Assembly: GCA_030448005.1 (NCBI GenBank)
Contig: JAUJNT010000003.1
Coordinates: 295,061 to 359,060, forward strand
DNA from: Thermoleophilaceae bacterium
GTDB taxonomy: Bacteria; Actinomycetota; Thermoleophilia; Solirubrobacterales; Thermoleophilaceae
Reading direction: 5' to 3'
Length of the DNA: 64,000 bases
A program made the position numbers and the translations under genes. The notes under the pieces were generated by a model. That model saw only the letters and a program-made list of their open reading frames with translations, was not told the DNA's origin and ran no database searches. This document shows positions 23,596-33,509 of the stretch, piece by piece (within the stretch, counting starts at the first letter, position 1; the number at the start of each line of letters is the position of its first letter).

Positions 23596-24615
23596 GTGGC
23601 AATCGAGACCTCGAGTGGCAGCGCCCTGACCGGCTTTGCCGCACGCATGGCAGGGCTCGAGGAGCAGATCCTTCAGCCGCTGGCGACCCGCTCCTACCCC
23701 GCCAGGCGCGACCGGCCCGAAGACGACTCCAGCCACCGCACGCCCTTTCAGCGCGACCGCGACCGGATCGTGCACACGAAGGCGTTTCGCCGTCTCAAGC
23801 ACAAGACGCAGGTGTTCATCGCACCGGAGGGCGATCACTACCGCACCCGGCTGACGCACACGCTCGAGGCCTGCGGTATCGGACGCAACGTGGCACGCGC
23901 CCTGCGGCTGAACGAAGACCTCACGGAGGCGATCGGACTGGGGCACGACCTCGGCCATCCGCCGTTCGGGCATATCGGCGAGGCGGTGCTCGACGAGTGC
24001 CTCCAGGCGCGCTACGGCATCCGGTTTCGCCACAACGGGCACTCGCTGCGCACCGTCGAGCGCCTCGAGCGCGACGGCGCGGGCCTCAACCTGACCGAGC
24101 AGGTGCGCGACGGCATCCTCAACCACACCGGCCCCGGCAGGCCGGCGACGCCTGAGGGCAGGATCGTGCGGGTGGTCGACCGGATCGCCTACATCAATCA
24201 CGACATCGACGACGCCCTGCGCGCGGGCGTGATCACCTTCGACGAGCTGCCGGGCGAGGAGATCAAGGCCCTCGGCCACAGTGGCTCGGAGCGGATCGAG
24301 ACGCTGGTGTCCGACCTCCTCGAGCGCTCGCAGAGGGCCGGGGACATCGTTCAGGGCGACGACGTGGGCGCCGCCATGCTGCGGTTGCGCAAGTTCATGT
24401 TCGAGCGCGTCTACCTGGGCGAGGATGCCCAGAGCCAGAGGAGCCGGATCGAGCGCATGCTCCGCGTCCTGTTCGACCACTACGCCGATCACCTCCCGCC
24501 GCCGGTCACGCCCGGTGCGGCGGAGCACGAACGCGTGGTCGACTACCTGGCGGGAATGACCGACAGGTATGCCATCCGGGCGTTCTCCGAGCTGTCGGTG
24601 CCGCAGGGCTTTTGA
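23596..24615 (+). CDS. dgt: dGTPase-like deoxynucleoside triphosphate triphosphohydrolase
   Basis: An HD-domain dNTP triphosphohydrolase. HD-site residues are visible in RTRLTHTLEACGIGRNVA, LGHDLGHPPFGHIGE and VDRIAYINHDIDDALR. The N-terminal FQRDRDRIVHTKAFRRLKHK matches the family. 339 residues. It overlaps dnaG by 4 bp; the dgt-dnaG-sigma order is the actinobacterial form of the macromolecular synthesis operon. Confidence 0.94.
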   Translation: MAIETSSGSALTGFAARMAGLEEQILQPLATRSYPARRDRPEDDSSHRTPFQRDRDRIVHTKAFRRLKHKTQVFIAPEGDHYRTRLTHTLEACGIGRNVARALRLNEDLTEAIGLGHDLGHPPFGHIGEAVLDECLQARYGIRFRHNGHSLRTVERLERDGAGLNLTEQVRDGILNHTGPGRPATPEGRIVRVVDRIAYINHDIDDALRAGVITFDELPGEEIKALGHSGSERIETLVSDLLERSQRAGDIVQGDDVGAAMLRLRKFMFERVYLGEDAQSQRSRIERMLRVLFDHYADHLPPPVTPGAAEHERVVDYLAGMTDRYAIRAFSELSVPQGF

Positions 24616-26399
24616 TCGCGGTGGCCCCGCGCTACACGCAGGACTCGATCGAGCGCACGCGCGAGGCGGTGGACATGGTGGAGCTCGTGTCCACGCGCAC
24701 CGAGCTGCGCCGGGTGGGGTCGCGGTGGGTGGGTCTCTGCCCGTTTCACGACGAGCGCACCCCCTCCTTCTCCGTCGACGCGGAGCGCAAGCTGTACAAC
24801 TGCTTCGGCTGCGGGGTCGGGGGAGATGCCATCACGTTCGTGAGAGAGCTCGAGGCGCTCGACTTCCCCGACGCGGTCGAGGCGCTGGCCGAGCGCTACC
24901 ACGTCGAGCTCAAGCGCGAGCGAGAGGACCCCGAGGAGGAGGAGCGCCGCAGGCGGCGCGAGCGGCTGCTCGCCCTGCTCGAGCGCGCGGCCAACTTCTA
25001 TGCCACCTACCTGCACGAGTCGAGCGAGGCGAGGCGGGCGCGTGAGTACCTGGCCGAGCGAGGGCTCTCTGCCGAGGTGTTGCGGGCGTTCCGGGTCGGC
25101 TACTCGCCGAAGGCGTGGGATCGCCTGCTTGTGGGCGCCCAGCGGGACGGCTTCAAACCCGAGGAGCTGCTGGGCGCGGGCCTCGTGCAGCGCTCGCGCT
25201 CGGGAGGGCTGCTCGACCGCTTCCGCGGCCGGATCATGTTCCCGCTGGCCGATGCCCGCGGACGGGTGCTCGGGTTCGGCGCGAGGGCGATGCGCGACGA
25301 GCAGGGCGCGAAGTACATCAACACCTCCGAGAGCGACATCTACCACAAGGGTCGCCAGCTATTCGGCATCGACCGCGCCCGCTCGGCGGCGGCCAAGGCA
25401 GGCCGGATCGTGGTCGTCGAGGGCTATACCGACGTCCTGGCGCTCCACCAGGCGGGGATCGAGGAGACCGTGGCCATCATGGGTACCGCGCTGACGCAGG
25501 ACCAGCTCGGTGAGCTCTCGCGGGCGGCCGGGCGCGAGGGCACGGTGTTCCTCGCCTTTGACGCCGACCGCTCCGGGCAGGAGGCGATGCTGCGCGCCGC
25601 CCGAATAGCCGAGGACCGGGACCTCGAGCTGCGGGTAGTGCGGATGCCCGCGGGCAAGGACCCGGCCGAGCTGGTGGCGGCGGAGGGGGTCGAGGCGGTC
25701 GTCGATCGACTTGCTTCGGCCTTGTCTATGCTTGAGTTCGCGGTCGGGAGGGCGCTTGAGGACGAGGATCTGGAAACGCCGGTCGGCAGGGATCGGGCAC
25801 TGGGGAGGGTCCGTGAGTTGATCGCGGCAGCCCCTGAGCGAAGTGCCCGCCGCGACCACCTGGTGCGCCTGGTGGCGGACCGCCTGGACGTGCCGGTGGA
25901 TTACGTGATCGCGACCGTGGGGCGCCCGGCGGCAGGCGCCGAGTCTCCTGTCGTCCCCGGGCCCGAGCAGCGGGCAACGTCGCCGCCTGCTGTTGCCAGG
26001 CTCGATGCAGAGGGTGTCTTCCTCGCTCTGTGCGCTGCCGCCGGCAAGGCCGGCGAGAGCTATCTGAGCCGCGTGAGCGACTCCCACCTCTCCTCCGGGA
26101 TGCTGCGCCGGGCCCGGGACCACCTCATCGGCCATCCGGGCGACCCGTTGGCGGACCTGCCCGGGGACGACCACGAGCTCGCGACGCTTCTCACCGCCCT
26201 TGCTGTGCAGGCCGACTCGCTGGAGGCGCCCGGCGAGGGCCGTCTGCACACGGACTTCCTCCATCTCGACAAGCGGCGCATCGAGCGCGAGCTGCGCCAC
26301 GCTCGCGCCGACGGTGACTTCGCCCGGCAGGGTGAGCTGGCCGCTGCGCTGCAGCAGGTCCGCCGTGAGCTCGACACCGCGATGGGCCAGGACTCATGA
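24612..26399 (+). CDS. dnaG: DNA primase DnaG
   Basis: Makes RNA primers at the fork. A CHC2 zinc domain lies near residues 45-75 ([12 protein letters not shown]...YNCFGCG), followed by the RNA polymerase domain with TOPRIM motifs ([29 protein letters not shown]) and a weakly conserved helicase-binding C-terminus. TTG 24612 is within the dgt stop; GTG 24621 is an alternative. The stop overlaps the sigma factor ATG. Confidence 0.96.
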   Translation: MIAVAPRYTQDSIERTREAVDMVELVSTRTELRRVGSRWVGLCPFHDERTPSFSVDAERKLYNCFGCGVGGDAITFVRELEALDFPDAVEALAERYHVELKREREDPEEEERRRRRERLLALLERAANFYATYLHESSEARRAREYLAERGLSAEVLRAFRVGYSPKAWDRLLVGAQRDGFKPEELLGAGLVQRSRSGGLLDRFRGRIMFPLADARGRVLGFGARAMRDEQGAKYINTSESDIYHKGRQLFGIDRARSAAAKAGRIVVVEGYTDVLALHQAGIEETVAIMGTALTQDQLGELSRAAGREGTVFLAFDADRSGQEAMLRAARIAEDRDLELRVVRMPAGKDPAELVAAEGVEAVVDRLASALSMLEFAVGRALEDEDLETPVGRDRALGRVRELIAAAPERSARRDHLVRLVADRLDVPVDYVIATVGRPAAGAESPVVPGPEQRATSPPAVARLDAEGVFLALCAAAGKAGESYLSRVSDSHLSSGMLRRARDHLIGHPGDPLADLPGDDHELATLLTALAVQADSLEAPGEGRLHTDFLHLDKRRIERELRHARADGDFARQGELAAALQQVRRELDTAMGQDS

Positions 26400-27352
26400 C
26401 ACAGCAGCCGCGGGACCAGGAGCTCGTAGTGGAGCGCCCAGATCCCTACGACGAGTACGACGAGGGCGGTGTGAGCAGCGCGGGGCTGGCCGCCGCTCCG
26501 CCCGAGGGGGGCACCGAGGACGCCGTTCGTCTCTACCTGCAGAGCATCGGCCGCATCGCGCTGCTGACACGAGAGGACGAGGTGCGCCTGGCAAAGCGGG
26601 TGGAGCAGAACGACATGGCGGCCAAGAGCGCGCTGATCGAGGCCAACCTGCGCCTCGTGGTCTCAATGGCCAAGCGCTACCAAGGGCGCGGTCTCACCCT
26701 CCTCGACCTGATCCAGGAGGGCAACATGGGGCTCATCCGGGCCGTCGAGAAGTTCGACTGGCGCCGCGGGTTCAAGTTCTCCACCTACGCCACCTGGTGG
26801 ATCCGGCAGTCGATGACCCGTGCGCTGGCCGACCAGTCACGCACCATCCGGATCCCGGTGCACATGGTCGAGCGCCTCAACCGGGTGTCTCGCGCCCGCC
26901 GCGAGCTCTGGCAGGAGCTCGAGCGCGACCCGACGCCCGAGGAGATCGGCAGAAAGGCCGAGATGCCGGCGGACACGGTCGAGGAGCTGCTCAACATGGG
27001 CCAGGACCCCGTCTCCCTGCAGGCGCCGGTGGGCGCGGGCGAGGACACCGCAGAGTTGGGTGACTTCATCTCCGACCAGGCCCGGGACAGGCCCGAGGAG
27101 CTGGTCTCGAAGAGACTGCGAGACGAGAACGTCCAGCGGCTGCTCGACGGGTTGCCGGGACGTGAGCGGCGCGTGATCGAGCTTCGCTACGGCATCGATC
27201 CAGAGGGGCCGATGACCCTCGAGGACATCGGGAAGCAGCTCGGCCTCACGCGAGAGCGGGTCCGGCAGATCGAGGTGAAGACCCTCCACATGCTCAAGGC
27301 CTCCGGGCGCGCCGACGTGCTCGAGGGGACAGTCGAGGAGCCGCAGGGGTAG
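26396..27352 (+). CDS. Primary-type sigma-70 factor (RpoD/SigA-like)
   Basis: A 318-residue group 1/2 sigma factor. Region 1.2 is [15 protein letters not shown]; region 2 includes [36 protein letters not shown] and [13 protein letters not shown]. Region 3 starts at [11 protein letters not shown] and region 4 is [14 protein letters not shown]...[14 protein letters not shown]. The N-terminal region 1.1 is very short, as in some group 2 factors, but its place after dnaG favours the housekeeping role. Confidence 0.92.
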   Translation: MTQQPRDQELVVERPDPYDEYDEGGVSSAGLAAAPPEGGTEDAVRLYLQSIGRIALLTREDEVRLAKRVEQNDMAAKSALIEANLRLVVSMAKRYQGRGLTLLDLIQEGNMGLIRAVEKFDWRRGFKFSTYATWWIRQSMTRALADQSRTIRIPVHMVERLNRVSRARRELWQELERDPTPEEIGRKAEMPADTVEELLNMGQDPVSLQAPVGAGEDTAELGDFISDQARDRPEELVSKRLRDENVQRLLDGLPGRERRVIELRYGIDPEGPMTLEDIGKQLGLTRERVRQIEVKTLHMLKASGRADVLEGTVEEPQG

Positions 27353-27449
27353 GCGGGGAGCGGGTCCGCGCTGGCATGTGTGGTCCCGTACGCAGCGCTG
27401 GTTTCCGCCCGTGGTCAGCCTCGAGTGCTCGCTATGCTGACGACCGCGG

Positions 27450-27520
27450 TCCCCGATGATGTAATGGCAACATGCCTGACTGTTAATCAGGTCATGGTGG
27501 TTCGAGTCCACCTCGGGGAG
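27450..27520 (+). tRNA. tRNA-Asn (GTT)
   Basis: A 71-nt cloverleaf. Acceptor stem TCCCCGA/TCGGGGA, D stem ATGT/ACAT, anticodon stem CCTGA/TCAGG with loop CTGTTAA (anticodon GTT), T stem GGTGG/CCACC with TTCGAGT loop; discriminator G. CCA is not encoded. The 3' half is overlapped on the other strand by the HNH gene. Confidence 0.95.
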
Positions 27521-28227
27521 TTCCGGGCTGCAGAAGCCCGTGCGGCTCTTCGGAGACCTCGCAGGTTCGGTAGCCCGCTTCGACTTCCGCGTGGCAGTTC
27601 GAGCAGAGCAGCACGCACTTCAGTGCCTCGATCCTGGCTTTCGAGACTACGAGTCAAGCCCTCGTGTGAGATCGCGAAAACCTTGTCCGCTCGGTCGACG
27701 TGGTGGAACTCAAGCGCGGCCTGGCAGCGATCGTACCCGCACAGCCGACAGCGTCCTCCGGCTTCCCTGACGAGGGTGGCCTTTACGCGCCGACGCCAAG
27801 AGCTCACGTGCTCCTGCCGACACCGCGAGCAGCGGTAGTAGCCGCGGCCCTCGAGATGGAAGACGGTGAGCCCGTGCCGGCCGCAGCGCCTCTCGACCTT
27901 CTTAGGCGCCACTGCGGGGTCGACCCGCCGCGTCCGGCCTACTCGGTCGATATTCCACCGCGCGAGCCAGTAGCGCACGGTCGAGATCGACCGTTCGAGC
28001 GCCTCGCCCATTTCCTTCAATGTCGCGCCTTGCGCGGCAAGTGTCTCCAGTTGCGCCCGGTCGGGTGCTCCGCGAGCCGCGAACTTCTCGCTCCCGTTGG
28101 CCTTTAGCCCGTACTTGCGCGCCCAGTAGGCCACGGTGGACCCGTGCAGTCCCAGTTCGCGCCCTATTTCCTCTTGCGAGGCGCCTCCCGCGAAACGTTG
28201 ATCGAGCCACCACCGCTGCACGAACAC
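27487..28227 (-). pseudogene. HNH endonuclease with HTH repeats, frameshifted near the end
   Basis: The N-terminal half has two helix-turn-helix-like units (SQEEIGRELGLHGSTVAYWARK; TLKEMGEALERSISTVRYWLAR). Paired Cys motifs follow (YYRCSRC, CRLCGYDRC) and then the first HNH box ALEFHHVDRADK. Past LTRSLES the frame gives non-family sequence, but a one-base shift near 27635-27640 restores RIEALKCVLLCSNCHAEVE, the second half of the HNH site. The restored frame would end at 27492 inside tRNA-Asn. Either a mutation or a base-call error has broken it. GTG start uncertain. Confidence 0.7.
27524..27540 (+). terminator. Hairpin after tRNA-Asn
   Basis: CGGGCT pairs with AGCCCG across a GCAGA loop, four bases after the tRNA end. 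No T run. Likely the tRNA transcript end; it lies inside the 3' end of the opposing HNH gene. Confidence 0.45.
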
Positions 28228-28254
28228 ACGTTCGCAGAGCAGCCGGACGGAAGA

Positions 28255-29472
28255 TCACGCCGGGGCCAGACCCTCCAGCGCCCGCGCCGCCATTTCGCCG
28301 CCGTCGTGTCGCTCGGCCCAGCCCCTCAGCCGGGCGGCCCCCTGCGCGTATGCCTGGTCGGCCAGCACCTTCCTCACCGCCAGCCTTACCCCGCGCGCTG
28401 TCACCAGGCGCCGCGGGAGCGAGACCCCGCAGCCCGACCAGGCGAGTCGTGCCGCGTTCTCTGCCATGTCGCCCGCCGCAGGGCAGCCCACCACCGGCAC
28501 GCCGCTGGCCAGCGCGCGCGCCACCGTTCCGTGGCCTGCGTGGCATACCACCGCGGCGCAGCGGGGCATGGTGCGCGCGTAGGAGAGCCAGTCGACTACG
28601 CGTGCGTTTCTCGGCGGACGTAGCGGCTCGACCGGGGCGCGGCGGTTGGTGGTGGCGATCACGCGAACGGGCTCTCGTGCGAGGCCGTCGAGCGCGGCGC
28701 GCAGGAGCCGGCCGTTGGGATCCTGGGAGGTGCTAGGCGCCACGAGCACGAGCGGCTCGTCGCCCGGCGGCAGCTCGGTCTCCGGGGAGGGCTGCTCCCA
28801 CAGCAGCGGTCCGGTCACCCGCACCGAGGGGTCCCAGGCGTGGCGAGGGTACTCGAGCTGGGGGAAGGTGGCGACGACGGCCAGCTCGCGCGAGATGCCG
28901 CCGTGCGGATAGTCGAGCGGCGCCAGGCCGACCCGTTCGCGGGCGCCGTTCAGCTCCACCCGCCCGCGTTCCTCACCGCGGGCGAGGACCGGTCGCCACA
29001 GTCCCCACATGGCAGACCCCACCGGCGTGCGCGGCAGCCGCGCACCGGCCGAGTAGGGCGGGAGCCCCGGCTCGGAGGTGGGCAGGACGTGGGGCACCAG
29101 CGTGGCCCACCGCCGTCCCTCCATCTGCGCGGCCAGCGAGCCGGCCACGGTGAGGATGTCGGCCACCACCACGTGGGGATCGACCTCGCGGATCAGCGGC
29201 ACGGTCTCCCGGGCGGCTCGCACGGCCGCGCTGTAGGGCGTGATCGCGCTGCCGTTCGACCAGACCTCGTACTCGGGCGCCGGGGCAAAGGCAATCCCCT
29301 CGCGCTCCACGTGGTCCTGCCAGCTGCTCCACGTCTGCAGGCACACGCTGTGCCCGCGGGCCACGAGCGCGCGTGCCAGCGCGATCGCCGGGAACGCGTG
29401 GCCGGGGTCGCCGAAGGCGGCGAGCAGGAACCGCCGCGCCGGTCCGCGCTCTGGCGACCGTGCCTCGGTCAG
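28255..29472 (-). CDS. GT-B glycosyltransferase (MGT/UDP-glycosyltransferase-like)
   Basis: A family-1-type glycosyltransferase similar to macrolide or sterol transferases, moving a sugar from a nucleotide donor to a small acceptor. The N-terminal Rossmann strand reads FLLAAFGDPGHAFPAIALA, and the donor-binding C-terminal signature is VCHAGHGTVARALASGVPVVG. That N-terminus lies upstream of the first GTG (29364). The only start including it is a CTG at 29472 overlapping the LLM stop (CTGA), so I use that, with doubt. Acceptor unknown. Confidence 0.8.
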   Translation of the reverse strand: MTEARSPERGPARRFLLAAFGDPGHAFPAIALARALVARGHSVCLQTWSSWQDHVEREGIAFAPAPEYEVWSNGSAITPYSAAVRAARETVPLIREVDPHVVVADILTVAGSLAAQMEGRRWATLVPHVLPTSEPGLPPYSAGARLPRTPVGSAMWGLWRPVLARGEERGRVELNGARERVGLAPLDYPHGGISRELAVVATFPQLEYPRHAWDPSVRVTGPLLWEQPSPETELPPGDEPLVLVAPSTSQDPNGRLLRAALDGLAREPVRVIATTNRRAPVEPLRPPRNARVVDWLSYARTMPRCAAVVCHAGHGTVARALASGVPVVGCPAAGDMAENAARLAWSGCGVSLPRRLVTARGVRLAVRKVLADQAYAQGAARLRGWAERHDGGEMAARALEGLAPA

Positions 29473-30530
29473 AGAAGCTCCGCGAGGTCGCGGATCATCC
29501 GCTTGCGTTCCTCGGGGTCGAAGGCCATCGGTGTGCAGATGAGTGAGCCGACCCCCGCGTCCCTGTACACGGCCAGGCGCTCGGCGACCCGCTCCTTGGG
29601 CCCGACGAGCGAGGTCTGGTCGATCAGCTCGTCGGGCAGGGCGCGCGCGGCCTCGTCCTTCTTGCCCTCCAGGTAGAGGTTCTGCACCTCGTCGGCCGCC
29701 TCCTCGAACCCGTAGCGGCGCACGAGCGCGTTGTAGAAGTTCTTGTCGCGCGAGCCCATGCCTCCCACGTAGAGCGCCACCAGCGGTCGCAGGGCGTCAC
29801 GGGCGCGCTCGATGTCGTCGTCGATCGAGACGTTCACGCTGGGGGCGATGTCGAACGATTCGTCGATCTTCTTGGCGCCTGCCCCCTGCGACGGTGGGTT
29901 CCCCGCCCGCGCGGCGCCCTCCTCGAGCAGCTCCCTGAACTCGGCCACGCGCTCGGGCGAGAAGAAGGTGGGAAGCCAGCCGTCGGCGATCTCGCCGGTG
30001 AGCTGCGTGTTCTTCGGCCCGATGGCGGCGATGTATATAGGTATCCGCTCCTGCACCGTGCCGATCGTCAGCTTGAGCGCCTTTCCCGGCCCGTCAGGCA
30101 GTGGCAACGTGTAGATCTCGCCGTGGTACTCGAGCCGCTCCCGCGCGAGCGCCTTGCGCAGGATCTCCACGTACTCCCGCGTGCGCCGCAGCTGCCTGGC
30201 GAACGGCTGGCCGTGCCAGCCCTCGGCCACCTGCGGGCCGGAGGAGCCGATGCCGAGGATCATGCGGCCCCCCGAGAGGTGGTCGAGCGTGGCCGCGGTC
30301 ATCGCGGTCATCGCCGGCGTGCGCCCGGGCATCTGGAAGATCGCCGAGCCGATGCGGATCTTCTCGGTGTTGGCGGCCAGCCAGCCCAGGACCGTGGCGG
30401 TGTCCGAGCCGTATGCCTCGGCGGCCCAGACCGAGTCGAACCCGGCGGCCTCGGCCTCGTGCACGATGTCCAGCTGCTGCCCGGCCGTCAGGCCGAGCCC
30501 CCAGTAACCCACGTGCAGTCCTAACCGCAA
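29469..30530 (-). CDS. LLM class F420-dependent oxidoreductase
   Basis: A 353-residue luciferase-like monooxygenase-superfamily protein of the F420-dependent group. The TIM-barrel start MRLGLHVGYWGLGLTAGQQL, AEAAGFDSVWAAEAYGSD, the LGIGSSGPQVAEGWHG loop and IYIAAIGPKNTQLTGEIADG are typical. TTG start at 30530. It overlaps the downstream glycosyltransferase by 4 bp, so they share an mRNA. Substrate unknown. Confidence 0.88.
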   Translation of the reverse strand: MRLGLHVGYWGLGLTAGQQLDIVHEAEAAGFDSVWAAEAYGSDTATVLGWLAANTEKIRIGSAIFQMPGRTPAMTAMTAATLDHLSGGRMILGIGSSGPQVAEGWHGQPFARQLRRTREYVEILRKALARERLEYHGEIYTLPLPDGPGKALKLTIGTVQERIPIYIAAIGPKNTQLTGEIADGWLPTFFSPERVAEFRELLEEGAARAGNPPSQGAGAKKIDESFDIAPSVNVSIDDDIERARDALRPLVALYVGGMGSRDKNFYNALVRRYGFEEAADEVQNLYLEGKKDEAARALPDELIDQTSLVGPKERVAERLAVYRDAGVGSLICTPMAFDPEERKRMIRDLAELL

Positions 30531-30990
30531 GTTGCAACGCCCCTTTCAGCGAACAGGAAAGACCTTGAAGTGGCCGACGGGCCTGCGTACCCTCACCGCT
30601 CCGGCGGTGGCGACTCGGCATCGTATGACCTGGCGGGAGGCGATCCTCACTTGAGACGACCGCAGCGACCTGCGACTCGGCTACGCCATGCCATCGAGGG
30701 AGGGAGGCCTGGGCGAGGCGATCGCCGCCCACCGGGTATCCCGGCAGGACCGGAAGACGTCCCGCCCGCCGGCCGCGCAGGCGCCACGGCGTGAGACGGG
30801 CGGTTGCGGTCTCATGGCCGAGTTGCGTGGCGCCACGGCTGGGCCTGGCTGCGGCCGGTCCGGCGACTCGACGAATACGAGCGCGCTCGACGAGCTAGCC
30901 GCTGCCGAGGCGCCGCCTCGAGAGCGCCAGCCGGTCTGACCGCTCCCCGGCTGCCTAGGCGCGCGCCCGAGAGCCAGCCGCCCGGCGCAC
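30531..30990. other. 460-bp spacer without a confident gene
   Basis: Lies between the start of the LLM gene and the end of the SDR gene, both on the minus strand. Short frames exist on both strands (for example a stretch reading GWAWLRPVRRLDEYERARR around 30830-30900), but none has a ribosome-binding site or a family I recognise. It may hold the LLM promoter and decayed coding sequence. Confidence 0.4.
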
Positions 30991-31710
30991 CTACATCGAA
31001 GCGCCCGCCCGGATGAACTGGAGCTCCGGGACTATGCAGGCGGGGGAGGTGCGCAGCAGGTAGCGGACGGCTTCCGCGATGTCCTCGGGCTGGATCATCT
31101 GCTCCTTTGGCACGTCCTCCACCCAGTCGGTCATCGCGGTGTTCACGAAGCCGGGGCAGAGCGCAGTGGCCTGGATGCCGTCGGCGGCATGCTCTTTGTG
31201 CAGCGCCTGGGTCAGGCCGACCACGCCGAACTTCGTGGCCGAGTAGGCGGCCAGCCAGCCCTGGCCGTACTTCCCGGCGATCGAGGCCATGTTCACCACC
31301 AGCGCCTTGCCGTGCTCGGCACCCGCCTTCTTGAGCATGGGCAGGCACTCGCGTGTCGTGAGGTAGACCGCGCGCAGGTTCACGTCGAGCTGCATGTCGA
31401 GCTTCTTGGTCTCGGCCTGGGCGATCGGGCCGCCGATTCCGACGCCTGCGCTGTTCACGAGCACATCCAGTCGGCCGAAGCGCTCCCGGTGCCTTTCCAC
31501 GAGGCCCTTGATGTGGTCCTCCTCGGCCATGTTGCCGGGCACGGCCTCGATGTCGAGGTCCTCGTCACGCAACAGCTCGGCCGCGGGGTGCAGCTTCTCG
31601 GGCCTGCGAGCGGACACGGTCAGCCGGTAGCCGTCCTGGCCGAGGGCCCGCGCGATGGCCAGACCTATGCCGCTAGAGCCGCCGGTGATCAAAGCTGCGC
31701 GCGCCTCCAA
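30991..31710 (-). CDS. Short-chain dehydrogenase/reductase
   Basis: A 239-residue classical SDR. Cofactor motif ITGGSSGIGLAIARAL at the N-terminus, NSAGVG in the middle, catalytic Ser in VNMASIAGKYG and the YSATKFG Tyr/Lys pair. Arg residues after the second strand (SARRPEKL) suggest NADP(H). The substrate cannot be inferred. It is divergent from the lipoprotein gene; the intergenic 116 bp should hold both promoters. Confidence 0.9.
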   Translation of the reverse strand: MEARAALITGGSSGIGLAIARALGQDGYRLTVSARRPEKLHPAAELLRDEDLDIEAVPGNMAEEDHIKGLVERHRERFGRLDVLVNSAGVGIGGPIAQAETKKLDMQLDVNLRAVYLTTRECLPMLKKAGAEHGKALVVNMASIAGKYGQGWLAAYSATKFGVVGLTQALHKEHAADGIQATALCPGFVNTAMTDWVEDVPKEQMIQPEDIAEAVRYLLRTSPACIVPELQFIRAGASM

Positions 31711-31826
31711 GCGGTCTCCTCGTTTCTCGACTGGGGAACCTGGTCGCAGCCACCCTATTTGAACGCAACGTTAAGGCCGACGGGCCACCGCAGCGGCGGG
31801 TGCTCGCCGTCCCATACGCTTGCAGG

Positions 31827-32834
31827 ATGGAGGCAAGAGCAAGGAAGGTGGCGGCGGGGCTGGTGGCTGCTCTGGCGCTGGCGCTGGCCGGGACCGGCTG
31901 CGGCGAAGAGGACGACCGCACGGCAGACCGCCCGCCGCCGCCCGCAAAGCCGCCCGCGAAGCCCGAGGACTTCCCGAAGGCAGCGGGCAAGACCCTGACG
32001 CAGCTTCGTGCTCAGGTGAGGGCCGAGGGCCCGGTGCTCGCACCCTCGGTGTCCGAGCTCGAGCCCGGCAAGAACCGCTTCGGCTTCGGCCTCTTCGACG
32101 CTGCTCGCTCCCAGATCGCCGACGCGCCGGTCGCGGTCTATGTCGCGCCTGTCGGCGGCCGGAAGGCAAGCGGCCCTTTCCCGGCACGCTACGAGTCCCT
32201 CGCGGTCAAGCCGCAATACCAGAGTCGATCGGTGGCCTCTGACCCCGACGCGGCCAAGGCGCTGTACGTGTCGCAAGTCGTCTTCCCGAAGGCGGGCCGC
32301 TACGAGGTGATGGGTGTCGCACGGCTCGACAATCGCCTCGTGGCCGCCACCCCGGCTGGCGCCGCCATCAAGGTCTCCAAGGACAGCGCGGTGCCCGAGG
32401 TGGGCGAGCGCGCGCCGAAGACCGACACACCCACGAAGGCCGATGCCGGCGGGGACATCTCGAAGATCGACACCCGCGTGCCTCCGTCCACGATGCACGA
32501 GGTGAGCTTCGCCGATGTCGTTGGCAAGCGGCCGGCGATCCTCCTGTTCGCCACGCCCGCCCTCTGCCAAAGCCGCGTGTGTGGGCCGGTCGTGGACATC
32601 GCCGAGCAGATCAAGGCCCGCCGCGGCAGGGAGGCCGCCTTCGTGCACATGGAGATCTTCCGGAACAACGAGCTGGACCAGGGCTACCGGCCGCAGGTCG
32701 TGGAGTGGGGGCTGCCCACCGAGCCCTGGCTGTTTGCCGTCGATCGCCGCGGGAGGGTGGCGGCCAGGATCGAGGGTGCCTTCAGCGCCGGCGAGCTCGA
32801 AAAGGCGGTCGACGCGGCCGTCAGAGGCGCGTGA
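31827..32834 (+). CDS. Lipoprotein with thioredoxin-like C-terminal domain
   Basis: 335 residues. Lipoprotein signal ALALALAGTGCGEED with Pro-rich linker, then a beta-rich middle domain (for example VFPKAGRYEVMGVARLDN, resembling extracytoplasmic copper-handling lipoproteins) and a thioredoxin-like domain. That domain has CQSRVC (two Cys separated by four residues, like peroxiredoxin/SCO-type sites rather than CXXC) and FAVDRRGRVAARIEGAFS. It probably acts in extracytoplasmic thiol or metal chemistry. ATG 31827 chosen just before the signal peptide. Confidence 0.78.
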   Translation: MEARARKVAAGLVAALALALAGTGCGEEDDRTADRPPPPAKPPAKPEDFPKAAGKTLTQLRAQVRAEGPVLAPSVSELEPGKNRFGFGLFDAARSQIADAPVAVYVAPVGGRKASGPFPARYESLAVKPQYQSRSVASDPDAAKALYVSQVVFPKAGRYEVMGVARLDNRLVAATPAGAAIKVSKDSAVPEVGERAPKTDTPTKADAGGDISKIDTRVPPSTMHEVSFADVVGKRPAILLFATPALCQSRVCGPVVDIAEQIKARRGREAAFVHMEIFRNNELDQGYRPQVVEWGLPTEPWLFAVDRRGRVAARIEGAFSAGELEKAVDAAVRGA

Positions 32835-33509
32835 GTGTGGTCGTCCCGGGTGCACTCGTGGCCGGAGCTCGAGGACGAGCTCGCCTCGTGCCACAGGCCG
32901 TTCATGCTCGATCTCGTCCGCCACGGCCAGACTGAGGCCAACGCCGAGCGCCGCTTCAGCGGGGCGTCCGACGTCGACCTGACCGAGCTCGGGGAACGGC
33001 AGGCGCGCGAGATGGGATCGCGGCTCACCGAGCGCTATGACCTCGCTTTCCACTCGTCGCTCACTCGAAGCAGGCGAACGCTCGAGCTGGCACTTCAGTC
33101 ATCTGGGGCGCGGGCGGAGTCGGTGATCGAGGACCCGCGGCTTGCCGAGCGCAGCCTTGGGGTGCTGGAGGGACGGCCGATCATGCCGATCCCGCAGTAC
33201 GAGGCGGGGGACTTGGCCTATGCACCGGAGGGCGGAGAGCCCTACACCTCCGTCGCCCAGCGCGTGCTGTCCTTCCTGGCGGATCTGGGACGCGCCGCCC
33301 GCGAGCGGCCCGAGCCGCTCCGGGCGCTGGCATGCACCCACGTCGGGCCGATGCGCGTCCTGATCCCCGTCCTCAGACAGGCAGGCGACCCTGCCCAAGT
33401 CCTGACCGCCAGGTACGCAAACGCAGAGGTCTTCAGCTTCGAGGTCTCGGAACTGGTGATCCCGCCGTTCTTGGCCGATCCCCTGCTCGGGCGCCCGCGC
33501 GGGCTATGA
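32835..33509 (+). CDS. Histidine phosphatase family protein
   Basis: Phosphoglycerate-mutase-like fold with LVRHGQTEANAERRFSG, SSLTRSRRTLELA, an acid-bearing ERSLGVLEG and a second His in ACTHVGPMRVLI. GTG 32835 abuts the lipoprotein stop, but ATG 32904 (MLDLVRHG) is the more family-like start. It overlaps the BON gene tail-to-tail by 6 bp. Substrate unknown. Confidence 0.85.
   Translation: MWSSRVHSWPELEDELASCHRPFMLDLVRHGQTEANAERRFSGASDVDLTELGERQAREMGSRLTERYDLAFHSSLTRSRRTLELALQSSGARAESVIEDPRLAERSLGVLEGRPIMPIPQYEAGDLAYAPEGGEPYTSVAQRVLSFLADLGRAARERPEPLRALACTHVGPMRVLIPVLRQAGDPAQVLTARYANAEVFSFEVSELVIPPFLADPLLGRPRGL

Noticed and set aside
23386-24528. N-terminal extension of the histidine phosphatase frame
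   Set aside because: It runs antisense to dgt; the phosphatase begins naturally at SNPEIVLARHG (23385).
28020-28736. 238-codon plus-strand frame opposite the HNH and glycosyltransferase genes
   Set aside because: Arg/Pro-rich composition typical of antisense frames; both minus-strand genes show real family motifs.
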